Translations under genes and position numbers: made by a program
Notes under the pieces: model-generated
The model's database searches: none
What the model was told of the DNA's origin: nothing
The model's input: the letters and a program-made list of their open reading frames with translations, nothing else
Shown: positions 26,699-34,761 of the stretch, one piece after another
How the letters are laid out: each line of letters begins with the position of its first letter
How positions within the stretch are numbered: the stretch's first letter is position 1
Assembly: GCA_963691715.1 (NCBI GenBank)
Contig: OY829281.1
Coordinates: 2,976,001 to 3,040,000, forward strand
Direction: 5' to 3'
Source: HXMU1420-13 sp963691715
GTDB lineage: Bacteria > Bacteroidota > Rhodothermia > Balneolales > Balneolaceae
Length of the DNA: 64,000 nt

Positions 26699-27112
26699 GT
26701 TTTGAGTGCAACCATTCATATTTAAAAGAAAAAATTAATAACCAAGACATTCTAGCATTAAATGATAAATCATTAGTTATGGATGTAGCAATTAGATTTA
26801 AAACTCTGCCATTTTTGTTTTTCTGGCATTAATAACTAATTATATGTGCATTATATGTATAATGGCACGATTTTTGTACAGGTAAGCACAGTATTTAATA
26901 AGGTTAAATTTAAGTTAGGGGTATTTTGAGTTAATCCGATTAAATATTCTTCTGAAAAGTGATTTGAACCGTCATTTTAGGAAGTAACTATAAAGTTATC
27001 AAATTGTAGTAAGAATGAGCGGTATTCATTATGTCACAAATTATAAATAACCCTATAGCTAAAATAGATCTTGTAAAGAATTCAATTTTAATAATTTAAA
27101 AAGTATAATACT
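26699..27112. other. Intergenic region at the left end of the accessory island
   Basis: About 410 AT-rich bases between the decayed tRNA and the cassette at 27113. A frame of 115 codons (26485-26832) runs across the tRNA and is not a gene. No integrase remnant was seen. The promoter of the cassette should lie here, but no single site stands out. Confidence 0.4.
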
Positions 27113-27316
27113 ATGGTAAAGTATAAGCGCAATACGGGCAAAAAATGGACAAAATCTGATGAAGGTAGACTTAAAAAAATGGCAAAAGAGAATACTCCAA
27201 CTAGAGTGATAGGTCTTAAGTTAGGTCGTACTGAAAATTCGATCAGATCAAAAGCATCTGATATGAATGTATCGCTAAAACCAACAAATCAATCACCATA
27301 TAATCGGAGAAAATGA
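27113..27316 (+). CDS. Myb/SANT-like helix-turn-helix small protein
   Basis: 67 residues, strongly basic. KWTKSDEGRLKKMAKENTPT followed by RVIGLKLGRTENSIRSKASD is a single Myb/SANT-like trihelical DNA-binding unit. The tail VSLKPTNQSPYNRRK is, as I recall, shared with small chromosomal and island proteins of distant bacteria such as enterics. The ATG is the only sensible start. It overlaps the next gene by four bases (ATGA), and the two appear to be a conserved pair. Probable DNA-binding regulator of the cassette; the target is unknown. Confidence 0.75.
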   Translation: MVKYKRNTGKKWTKSDEGRLKKMAKENTPTRVIGLKLGRTENSIRSKASDMNVSLKPTNQSPYNRRK

Positions 27317-27564
27317 TGGCGAGAAATAGAAAAAGGACATCCTCAAAAATTGCATCTATTGCTTCAGGTGTATTAAGTGATAATGCTTCCTCAAAAATAG
27401 CTAAAAGTTTAGCTGCTTCAGCTCTTTTACAAGTTGATAAGAGTAAGCAGACAGGTGGAAAACTGGAAGATTTGCCATCTAAAGTTTTAAACAGTCCAAA
27501 GTATAATAACAAGACAAAAATATTAGCTGGTTCGGTATTATCCCAATCCAATAAAAAGAGATAA
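27313..27564 (+). CDS. Small basic protein with SKxAKSLAxSAL repeats
   Basis: 83 residues, lysine- and serine-rich. Imperfect internal repeats are visible: SSKIASIASGVLSDN, SSKIAKSLAASALLQ and KTKILAGSVLSQS. It resembles, from memory, small proteins found directly after the SANT-like protein in other phyla. The repeats look like amphipathic helices; a nucleic-acid-binding or structural role is plausible but unproven. Either ATG at 27313 or 27316 may be used. It lies between the SANT-like gene and the SIR2-like gene with overlaps or gaps of only 3-4 bases. Confidence 0.65.
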   Translation: MMARNRKRTSSKIASIASGVLSDNASSKIAKSLAASALLQVDKSKQTGGKLEDLPSKVLNSPKYNNKTKILAGSVLSQSNKKR

Positions 27565-27567
27565 GAC

Positions 27568-28653
27568 ATGGAGCTATTAACTTTTGATGAGGCAGTTAAA
27601 AGAACGGATGGACAAAAAAGACATCTTATTTTAGGTAATGGATTCAGTATTGCTTGCAAGCCAAATATCTTTCATTATGATACTTTATATAATCAAGCTG
27701 ATTTTAATGGGTGTGCTAACGTAGAAAGAGTTTTTGAAAAGTTAGGGACACACGATTTTGAATTAGTTATTGACGCTCTTGAAAAGGCTTCTTTAGTTGC
27801 ACCAATTTACGGAAATGAATTCGTAGAGCTCATCAATATATTAGAAACTGATGCAACAGCTTTAAAGCACTTATTGGTTGACACAGTTGCCAATAATCAC
27901 CCAGCTCGACCTAATGATATAACTGATAAAGAATACAAAGCTTGCCGAATCTTTCTCTCAAATTTTTTAAATGAAGATGTCTGTCAACGATGTAGTGTAT
28001 ATACTTTAAACTATGACCTAATGCTTTATTGGGCATTAATGTATGAAAATGAATTTGAGTCATTTAAATTGACCTTTAATGATGGATTTAACAACGAATT
28101 TATAGGTTTTGATGATAGTGTAGATGGCGCAATATTTTCTCCTGATGTTACTTGGCAAGGTGAGACTCAATCTCATAAACAAAATATACATTACCTACAT
28201 GGTGCCTTACATCTTTATGATGAAGGAGATCAACTCACTAAGTATACTTGGAAAAATACAGGTGTTGCACTCACTGAACAGGCTAGATACTCAATAGAAA
28301 ACGGTTTTTTTCCGTTATTTGTCTCAGAAGGTTCAAGCTATAAGAAGAAAGAAAAGATTCTACACGCAGCTTATTTACATAAAGCTTATCGTTCCTTCGT
28401 TTCGAATACTTTGGTAAATGGCGCCACTTTTTTTACTTATGGATATTCATTTTCTGAGAATGATGATCATATTTCTCATCGAATTGGAGATGGAAAATGC
28501 AAAGCTATATTTGTTGGCATCTATGGGGATCCAAATGAAGATAGAAATAAAAAAATTATTGATAAGGTTAGGGCAATTAGTGAAATGAGAAATACTAAAT
28601 ATCCACTAGATATCAATTTTTATGATGCTGAATCGGCAAAGGTTTGGGGATAA
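27568..28653 (+). CDS. SIR2-like protein, probable DUF4917 family
   Basis: 361 residues. An N-terminal LILGNGFSIAC (near residue 22) resembles the nucleotide-binding loop of SIR2-like proteins. TLNYDLMLYWAL and NIHYLHGALHLYD match the TxNYD and LHG signatures of SIR2-like NADase or defence effectors. The C-terminal FFTYGYSFSENDDHIS also follows SIR2_2-like proteins, where a GYS(F/L)xDxH segment is usual. I recall this layout as DUF4917. It may be an NAD-consuming effector, but activity is inferred. It ends a three-gene cassette with the two small basic proteins and converges on the Fic gene. Confidence 0.72.
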   Translation: MELLTFDEAVKRTDGQKRHLILGNGFSIACKPNIFHYDTLYNQADFNGCANVERVFEKLGTHDFELVIDALEKASLVAPIYGNEFVELINILETDATALKHLLVDTVANNHPARPNDITDKEYKACRIFLSNFLNEDVCQRCSVYTLNYDLMLYWALMYENEFESFKLTFNDGFNNEFIGFDDSVDGAIFSPDVTWQGETQSHKQNIHYLHGALHLYDEGDQLTKYTWKNTGVALTEQARYSIENGFFPLFVSEGSSYKKKEKILHAAYLHKAYRSFVSNTLVNGATFFTYGYSFSENDDHISHRIGDGKCKAIFVGIYGDPNEDRNKKIIDKVRAISEMRNTKYPLDINFYDAESAKVWG

Positions 28654-28734
28654 ATGAACAATTTCTGAAAGAATGAATTCATCTAAACACTTTCCCACCC
28701 TGCTCACTAATATTCATCCATTAAATATGTACAG

Positions 28735-28772
28735 CGATGGATAGTCTCCACATTTGTGTGGACAATCCATCG
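28735..28772. terminator. Hairpin between convergent SIR2-like and Fic genes
   Basis: CGATGGAT...CCACA pairs with TGTGG...ATCCATCG, with a small internal mismatch and a four-base loop. It lies between two convergent stops. There is no strong U tract on either strand, so a bidirectional terminator is likely but not certain. Confidence 0.55.
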
Positions 28773-28811
28773 TAAAAAACCACTTCAATGATTATGGTGG
28801 GGAATTGAATA

Positions 28812-30017
28812 CTAGATTAACCCTTCTGGGTAGAGTTTAGGGAAATAATAACCTACTACTTTAGTTGGTATATTAAATTTTAGGGGAGAACGGTGCGACT
28901 TTGATCGTACTAGTTCTTCATCAAGTAGTTTGCCAATAAGAGAGGTAGCGGTGCGTTCCCCTGCTCCTATCAAATGTTGAACTTCTCCTCTTGCTATCTC
29001 GCCACGCATCATAATTTCAGTTAATACATATTTTGCCTCTATTCTTAGTTCCCCTTCATCTGGTATCATTTTAAGAGATCGGAGGTGAACATATCCTATA
29101 ATACGTTCTCTGAAATCTTCTAATCGTAGTAATTTCTTCATAAAGAGCACTTGGTCTAATGCTGTCTCAAAAAAGAAGGTGCAAAATTCAGTAAGTGCTT
29201 TTTGCGACAAATTACCTCTCCCATCTAGATCACCTTTACGAATACTATCTGCATAGGCTAACCTATTTTTATAGTGTTGATCATCTCTTGCGAAACCTCT
29301 TGAAAGTGTCCATAGTCCGTAAGATTCTAATTTCACTTTCCGTAAATAGGCATAGGTAAATAATCGACTCACTCTACCATTACCATCTAGGAAAGGGTGA
29401 ATCCAAACTAATCGATGATGGCTTGCTGCGGCAGCAAGTAAGAGGGCATGTCCAGAAAGAGTATCAGGGTTATATTTTTTTTGAAAATAATTTAGAAAAT
29501 CATCTAATGCAGTATATACTGGTGCGATATGATTACCAACTTTCACATTGTATTTCCTTATCTCTCCTGGCACCATGGTAATTATCTCATCCTTCTCTGG
29601 ATGAGATATCTCAAGATAACTTTCGGGCACTCGACGATAAAACTCTCTATGAATCCAACATAAGAATTCTTTAGAACACACTTCTAGTTCAGGGTTGCTT
29701 GCCAAACGTTCATCTATAAGCTTTTGAACTTCTATGTGAGCGACACTTAATTCCTGTAGCTTTCTCATCGCTGTATCTGTACTGTATTGCTGGCGTATAG
29801 CTCGTTCAATATCTACTGGATTCGTGTGATCTCCTTCAATACGATTTGAGTAATAGCTGTTAATATGCCTAAGTAGTTCTGAAATCCTATTTCTAGTAAT
29901 AGGATTTAATACTCCACCCAACTCTGCACTTTCCCTGTACACATTCATTGCAAGATCAAGGACAGCTCTTTCTGCTTTTGGAAATAAGGGTTCCATATGG
30001 GAAATACGATCAAACAT
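28812..30017 (-). CDS. Fic family protein with N-terminal inhibitory motif and C-terminal winged helix
   Basis: 401 residues. The Fic active site HPFLDGNGRVSRLF lies near residue 216. An N-terminal SNRIEG near residue 58 fits the class II inhibitory helix pattern (S/T)xxxE(G/N), so the enzyme is probably autoinhibited. The C-terminal 70 residues (RGEIARGEVQHLIGAGERTATSLIGKLLDEELV) form a winged helix that may bind its own promoter, where two 18-bp repeats lie at 30017-30034 and 30109-30126. Fic enzymes usually transfer AMP to target proteins. The target is unknown. Confidence 0.9.
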   Translation of the reverse strand: MFDRISHMEPLFPKAERAVLDLAMNVYRESAELGGVLNPITRNRISELLRHINSYYSNRIEGDHTNPVDIERAIRQQYSTDTAMRKLQELSVAHIEVQKLIDERLASNPELEVCSKEFLCWIHREFYRRVPESYLEISHPEKDEIITMVPGEIRKYNVKVGNHIAPVYTALDDFLNYFQKKYNPDTLSGHALLLAAAASHHRLVWIHPFLDGNGRVSRLFTYAYLRKVKLESYGLWTLSRGFARDDQHYKNRLAYADSIRKGDLDGRGNLSQKALTEFCTFFFETALDQVLFMKKLLRLEDFRERIIGYVHLRSLKMIPDEGELRIEAKYVLTEIMMRGEIARGEVQHLIGAGERTATSLIGKLLDEELVRSKSHRSPLKFNIPTKVVGYYFPKLYPEGLI

Positions 30018-30129
30018 GCGGGTTTAATTGCGGGTTATTATAAAATACTTAAACTACAATAAAACAATTAAATATCAGGATTATTTATATATAAAAAAAG
30101 ATAAAATTTGCGGGTTCAATTGCGGGCTT
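30017..30129 (-). promoter_or_regulatory. Repeated TGCGGGTT sites at the Fic gene start
   Basis: TGCGGGTTTAATTGCGGG at 30017-30034 and TGCGGGTTCAATTGCGGG at 30109-30126 differ by one base and lie 92 bases apart. Each is two TGCGGG half-sites with a 12-base period. The first overlaps the Fic start codon and the second lies in the promoter region. The layout fits cooperative autorepression through the Fic winged helix. That binding partner is inference. Confidence 0.6.
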
Positions 30130-30226
30130 TAATTCAATAAATCAACTCTTTTCTAAAGTTATACTGTTGAACAATTTTAATAACAGCATGTCGGAATAGG
30201 CATTGATAACATAGCAGTTTGAGCTG

Positions 30227-30271
30227 AAGGTTGGGGAAGTCCCGATGAATCGGGAAGTCTGGTTTTCCGCT
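30227..30271 (+). pseudogene. Third decayed tRNA-Gly remnant with palindrome
   Basis: AAGGTTGGGG, a three-base AAG, the palindrome TCCCGATGAATCGGGA (30240-30255), then AGTCTGGTTTTCCGCT. It copies the layout of the remnant at 26614-26661, with a TTTTCCGCT acceptor end typical of another tRNA-Gly. A degenerate 5' half may extend back to about 30191 (CGGAATAG). It marks the right edge of the cassette region. Confidence 0.6.
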
Positions 30272-30348
30272 ATGAAAATTTAAGGTAGCTTAAATTGATA
30301 TCTCTGATGAGATACTTTTATTATGATAGTTTAAAGTCACACTATCCT

Positions 30349-30521
30349 TTTTTGGATATTTTAATTCTTATAACATATAAAATAAATGTAATAGACCAAT
30401 AATTATGATCTAGCGTGAGAATAATTTCGCGCAAGAAACGAAATCATCATAAAATTACCGTTCGAATTCGCTCATCGGTAATGATAGAAAACTAGCTACC
30501 CCATCTACATGGTAAATGTTT
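30349..30521. repeat. Left copy of 173-bp direct repeat
   Basis: Matches 40781-40953 at a constant offset of 10,432 bases with five mismatches that I count. The six bases ACTATC just upstream are also shared. It contains the 3' terminal codons (minus strand) and downstream flank of the gene at 40887-41294, and the inverted pair ATTACCG/CGGTAAT. It bounds the LuxR/beta-helix/giant-protein segment on the left. Confidence 0.88.
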
Positions 30522-30667
30522 TAAACTTAAGAAAAGCCTTAACTTTACCCTAAATATTTTCTAGATACAAAGATTATCTATAATGTTTTCGACTGTATGT
30601 TTAAATTAATTTGTTTTACATCTAGAGAAATATTAGAATAGACTTTAGTTTAAGTTTAGAATGAGGG

Positions 30668-31371
30668 ATGGGTTATTTAACGGATAAAAATACTATAGTT
30701 TCCGAAATTCAGAATCTCTATTTGATCGATAGACTTCTACAACAAGATGAAATTGATCTGATGGATATAGTAGATGAAGTTCTAGGTATATTTAACACTA
30801 ATTACAGGGAAAATATCGCTATTGATAATATGAAAAGCGGTGGCGAAGAACATTTTCAATTGACAAGAGAAAATGATTATGAAATGGGGCTTGAATTCTT
30901 TCTCACATATGCGGATAAATTTACAAGAGAAGTGATAGGAACTAGATTCCAAATGTTTTATGACCGTGCTGATGACGAGAAGGAAAAAGCTGATTTCCAA
31001 TCTATAGTAAATGCAGAGGCCCAAAAGGTTGAGTCTATTTTAACAGGATTTAAATCATTTAAACAAAAAAATTGTCTCTTACCAGTTCAAATTCAATTAA
31101 AGATCCGGGTTTTGTAAATTCTAAAATTGAACGTTTAATTGGTGAGGAAGTCTATGCACGTAGTAATTTTCAAAAATACCAAAAGTTGACAGAAAGAGAA
31201 ATTGAAGTATTAACATTGATCGCAAAAGGACTTACAAATATTTCTATTTCAGAAAGATTGTTTATTAGTATAGAAACAGTAAAGAGCTACCGGAAAATCT
31301 TAAAAAAAAAGACGGAGTGCCGAAACACAGTAGAACTTGTAATTTTTGCCCAAGCCTTTGATTTGATATGA
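30668..31371 (+). pseudogene. LuxR-type regulator split by a -1 frameshift
   Basis: The first part (30668-31117) is a PAS-like sensor region; the second frame (from about 31069 to 31371) is a GerE/LuxR helix-turn-helix with LTEREIEVLTLIAKGLTNISISERLF. They join by a -1 shift at CAAAAAAAT (A7 at 31065-31071), which has the form of the slippery heptamer A AAA AAT. The joined product would be 234 residues, against 235 for the adjacent paralogue with the same ending, FAQAFDLI. It could be a recent null mutation, a sequence error or programmed frameshifting. The stop overlaps the next start as ATGA. Confidence 0.75.
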
Positions 31372-32075
31372 GCTATAGAACATTTTCAGAAATATTACTC
31401 GGACAACAAATTGATCTTTTAAGAATAGAAAAGTTAATTACAAAGTATGGGGAAGATTGGAAAGTTTTTTTAGATGATCTACCTGGATTTATACACTTAA
31501 ACAAAAAACAAAAAATCCTTGTCGATTTCGTAAATAAGACGGCAATGAACGAAATTGGATTTTCTAATACAGAGTTGAATGAACTTGGATATGATTATCA
31601 ATTAAACCATCTTGATCCTTATTATACCCTTCACTACACTTCAAAAAAACTTATTCCATTTATAGAAAAGGATATTGAAAATAGATTATTTTCTTTTAGC
31701 CAAGGCTTTAGAAAGAGAGAAGAAAAACAATTTAATTTAATATATACTGTATCTAAACCTCTACGAAATTCGGATTGTTTGATTTCCTATTCTTTGCCTT
31801 TTTATAATATAGAAGTTGCTTCTTCGAAGGTACAAAAGTTATTAGCTGAGTATAAATTTGTTCATAAAAACTTTTTGAAGTTTCAGCAATTGACGGATCG
31901 TGAAATGGATATTCTGAAACTTATTGTACTTGGAAAAACCAATATAGATATCTCAGAGCAGTTGTTGATTACTACAGACACTGTTAAGCAACATCGCAAA
32001 ATGATTAAAAGAAAAACCGAATGTAGAAGTATTGTTGAACTGATAAAATTTGCCCAAGCTTTTGATTTGATTTAA
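31368..32075 (+). CDS. LuxR-type transcriptional regulator
   Basis: 235 residues: an N-terminal PAS-like sensor region of about 150 residues (FIHLNKKQKILVDFVNKTA onward) and a C-terminal GerE domain, LTDREMDILKLIVLGKTNIDISEQLLITTDTVKQHRKMIKRKTECRS in outline. It is a tandem paralogue of the frameshifted gene just upstream, with which it overlaps by four bases. It probably regulates the secreted-protein genes that follow. Its signal is unknown; there is no phosphoacceptor receiver domain. Confidence 0.85.
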   Translation: MSYRTFSEILLGQQIDLLRIEKLITKYGEDWKVFLDDLPGFIHLNKKQKILVDFVNKTAMNEIGFSNTELNELGYDYQLNHLDPYYTLHYTSKKLIPFIEKDIENRLFSFSQGFRKREEKQFNLIYTVSKPLRNSDCLISYSLPFYNIEVASSKVQKLLAEYKFVHKNFLKFQQLTDREMDILKLIVLGKTNIDISEQLLITTDTVKQHRKMIKRKTECRSIVELIKFAQAFDLI

Positions 32076-32484
32076 AATTCATAAATACCCCACTAGTGGG
32101 TATTGTCATTTACCTTATTTCGGTATTAATTTGATGTATAAAATGAGCTAATTTTCATAAAATACACATACTTGTAAATGTTAATGCCATGTTTAAATAT
32201 TTCATTTAATCGATACATTTCAATTTTTTGGTTTATGAAAACAATTGAAGAAATAAATATACTTTATAGTGATTATGGTTTTTTCAAAGGAGAAATACTT
32301 TTTGGAAGTGTTAATTTTGAACTATAATTAATACGAATAAAAGGGAATTAGAACCGTGTTTCGTTACAGCTATGGGAATTCAAATATTTTTACCCAAGAT
32401 TTTAAAAAGATACTGGTTCCATTGAATAGGATTTTAAGTTTAATTTACATAAAAGAATATTATTAATTAGATAAGTAGGGTTTG
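32076..32484. other. Intergenic region between the LuxR gene and beta-helix genes
   Basis: 409 AT-rich bases. AATACCC and GGGTATT (32084-32104) form a small inverted repeat just after the LuxR stop, possibly a weak terminator or operator. A 30-codon frame, MKTIEEINILYSDYGFFKGE and ten more residues, at 32235-32327 could be a fragment or chance. The rest shows no pattern. Confidence 0.4.
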
Positions 32485-33537
32485 ATGAGATATTTAGGGT
32501 TATTGCTAGTTTTGATGGTAGTATCGATTTCTGCTAATGCGCAACGAACAATTATTGTAGATAATAATGAAGGGTCGGTAGCTGGTGAATTAAAATTCTT
32601 AAATTTAGAAAATGCCATACTTGCAGCGCAAGCAAATGATGTTATTCTACTAACCCCAAGCTCTACCGGCTATACTTGGCCAAATGATAATGCTACCATA
32701 CGGGACAAAAAAAATTACATCATCAAAGGGGCTGGACTGAATACGGATCTTAAAAATAATTTAGAATATCGGAGAAGTGTAATCACGAATAAAGCGGAAG
32801 TTGGAAGGTTAGGCCCTGAAGTTCCCGAGTTTGTGACCTTTGATGGGATTGTATTCGAATCTGGTTTATTGCTCGCTCGCGCAAATAGTATGATCTTTAA
32901 AAACTGTACCATCTATGATCGACTGGAGCTTGCCGCGGTACAGCATACGCGTTTTGAAAATAACATCATGCTGTTGGAAGGGGCAGGGGTTCAGATTCGG
33001 GAAGACATCAGCTCCAATTTTGTGGGACTTACTTACCGAAACAACATCATATATGTAGGAGATCATGAAGCAGAACTTAGTTTCGGTTTATTTGAGCATA
33101 ACCTGATCATGGGAAATAGTGCATCCGGGAATATTATTGAGGGCATAGAGAATATGTTTAGAGCCAATATCATTCATGGGTTTACTACCACAGCTGGTAT
33201 GATCCGTAGTGTATTCGAATTCAATTTGTATGAAGTAACACTCGGACAAAATGATGGCTCTTCCGGGGAAGGAAATAAGCTTAGAACTTTTACGATACCC
33301 TCCATTATGGATGATGCGAATGTAACCGCCAACGATTGGAATAGGCGATGGGAAGTTGCGAGTTCAAGTACCGATGTTGTTAACCAGGCGAAAAATGGTA
33401 CCAATATCGGCCCCACAGGAGGATCTAATCCCTTTCAAAAAATTATATACAGCGTCCCTACCGTCACGAATCTTGGAATGCCTTTGAATATCAAATTTGG
33501 AATTAACCCCACAGTAAGCATTACCGCTAAGAATTAA
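32485..33537 (+). CDS. Secreted right-handed beta-helix protein, copy 1
   Basis: 350 residues from the ATG at 32485 (a TTG three bases earlier is in frame). The signal peptide MRYLGLLLVLMVVSISANAQ is followed by a region with short hydrophobic/Asn-rich repeats (FKNCTIYD, FENNIMLL, YRNNIIYV, FEHNLIMG, FRANIIHG), typical of pectate-lyase-like parallel beta-helices. The C-terminal MPLNIKFGINPTVSITAKN resembles that of the next gene. Local GC is higher than in the flanking core genes. No catalytic site can be named; a surface or adhesin role is likely. Confidence 0.75.
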   Translation: MRYLGLLLVLMVVSISANAQRTIIVDNNEGSVAGELKFLNLENAILAAQANDVILLTPSSTGYTWPNDNATIRDKKNYIIKGAGLNTDLKNNLEYRRSVITNKAEVGRLGPEVPEFVTFDGIVFESGLLLARANSMIFKNCTIYDRLELAAVQHTRFENNIMLLEGAGVQIREDISSNFVGLTYRNNIIYVGDHEAELSFGLFEHNLIMGNSASGNIIEGIENMFRANIIHGFTTTAGMIRSVFEFNLYEVTLGQNDGSSGEGNKLRTFTIPSIMDDANVTANDWNRRWEVASSSTDVVNQAKNGTNIGPTGGSNPFQKIIYSVPTVTNLGMPLNIKFGINPTVSITAKN

Positions 33538-33592
33538 CTCAGATAACATCCTTAGCGTCCTAAAACGAATTTTAAAACTTAAGTAACTCATT

Positions 33593-34600
33593 ATGAAAAC
33601 TTCACTAACACTCTTTCTTGCTCTTTTAATAAGCCTGCCTACATTAGGGCAGCGCATTCTTATTGCCGATAACACAGCATCTGCACCAATAGGTGATCAT
33701 ATTTATGCGAGCCTACAAGAGGCTATTGATGCTTCCCAAGAAGGAGATGTCATTCAGGTAGTGCCGAGTCCTACAACTTATGGGAACATTACTATTGCAA
33801 AAGAAAAATCAGGGATAACAATACTAGGGAGTGGATATAATGCAGGAAACCAGTATAAAAGTTTAGTCGGTGGACTAAACATTAACGCTGATAACATCAC
33901 AATTTCAGGCATGACTGTACAGTGGGTATTTGCTATTGATTCTGGGAGTAATGAGTTCAAGATTAAGAATATTCTTATAAAAAATACTGCCTCTGAATAT
34001 GAATTTGATATCAGCCGGTCATCGAATGTTATTATTAGTAGTTGTTATATAAAAGGCGATAGAAATAATAGTATTATTAACTCAGAAAGAATAGTTGTTG
34101 TAAATAGTATTATATCAGCTCATTACAGTCAAATATTTAATACTAATATTTCCAATTCGATTATTCTAAATAATATATATGCTCGATTCTCAGGTTCATT
34201 TATAGGAAATACTATTAGTGATAATATTATCCTTACTGAGTTGAGTGCTGATAGTCAACACTCATCGAGTAGATTTATAAATAACTATTCCAAGTTTGAT
34301 CTTAAAATTGGGGAAAGAAGTAATGTTGGTTCAGGTAATATTATCGATGCAGACGCGACTATTGAAAATGTGTTCGTTCAGGATGGTAATGGCTGGTTAA
34401 ATAATTTCAATCCTACTTTGATTGAAGGAAGTACGTTAATTGGTGCGGGTTCAGATGGAACCGATATTGGAGTGTTTGGTGGAGGGGGCACCTACAGCCG
34501 AACCGGGGTAGTACTACCGTATATACAAGAAATCCAAGCACCCTTAACTTTTAAAGTAGGCAGTACACAAGAAGTAACCATCAAAGCTTCCGGCAATTAA
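33593..34600 (+). CDS. Secreted right-handed beta-helix protein, copy 2
   Basis: 335 residues: signal peptide MKTSLTLFLALLISLPTLGQ, then the opening ILIADNTASAPIGDHIYASL, which parallels the opening of copy 1, then Ile/Asn-rich rungs (IVVVNSIISA, ISNSIILNNI, ISDNIILTEL). It ends with PLTFKVGSTQEVTIKASGN, like copy 1. The first ~350 and last ~200 bases are clearly GC-richer (about 42-58 percent in 60-base samples) than the middle (about 20-30 percent), suggesting the central rungs were exchanged. Function unknown; probably surface exposed. Confidence 0.75.
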   Translation: MKTSLTLFLALLISLPTLGQRILIADNTASAPIGDHIYASLQEAIDASQEGDVIQVVPSPTTYGNITIAKEKSGITILGSGYNAGNQYKSLVGGLNINADNITISGMTVQWVFAIDSGSNEFKIKNILIKNTASEYEFDISRSSNVIISSCYIKGDRNNSIINSERIVVVNSIISAHYSQIFNTNISNSIILNNIYARFSGSFIGNTISDNIILTELSADSQHSSSRFINNYSKFDLKIGERSNVGSGNIIDADATIENVFVQDGNGWLNNFNPTLIEGSTLIGAGSDGTDIGVFGGGGTYSRTGVVLPYIQEIQAPLTFKVGSTQEVTIKASGN

Positions 34601-34761
34601 GCCTTGTGTATAAAAATAATGGCGACTAAACACGAGGTATACCCATGAATCTCGAGAAAAAATTCGGCTATTTTTATCTAAAAAAGGCGTTTGCAATAAC
34701 AAATTTCATTAGGAATAGCGTTTTGCAGATCCGTCGCTTCGCTCTGGATGACGCATTAAAA

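Larger units (their letters stand above)
30130..30667. other. Junction between the two accessory segments
   Basis: No intact gene. In order it holds the decayed tRNA-Gly (30227-30271), the left 173-bp direct repeat (30349-30521) and about 145 AT-rich bases before the LuxR genes. The minus strand of the direct repeat still encodes the last ~20 residues of the protein at 40887-41294, so a gene fragment was left here. Confidence 0.6.

Noticed and set aside
26485..26832. A 115-codon plus-strand frame
   Set aside because: It runs through the tRNA-Gly, its terminator and a decayed tRNA copy; not a protein gene.
27568..30017. SIR2-like protein and Fic protein as a toxin-antitoxin pair
   Set aside because: The genes converge and are separated by a hairpin; Fic carries its own inhibitory motif, so pairing is not supported.
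32235..32327. 30-codon frame between the LuxR and beta-helix genes
   Set aside because: Too short and without recognisable features; kept only as a note in the intergenic entry.
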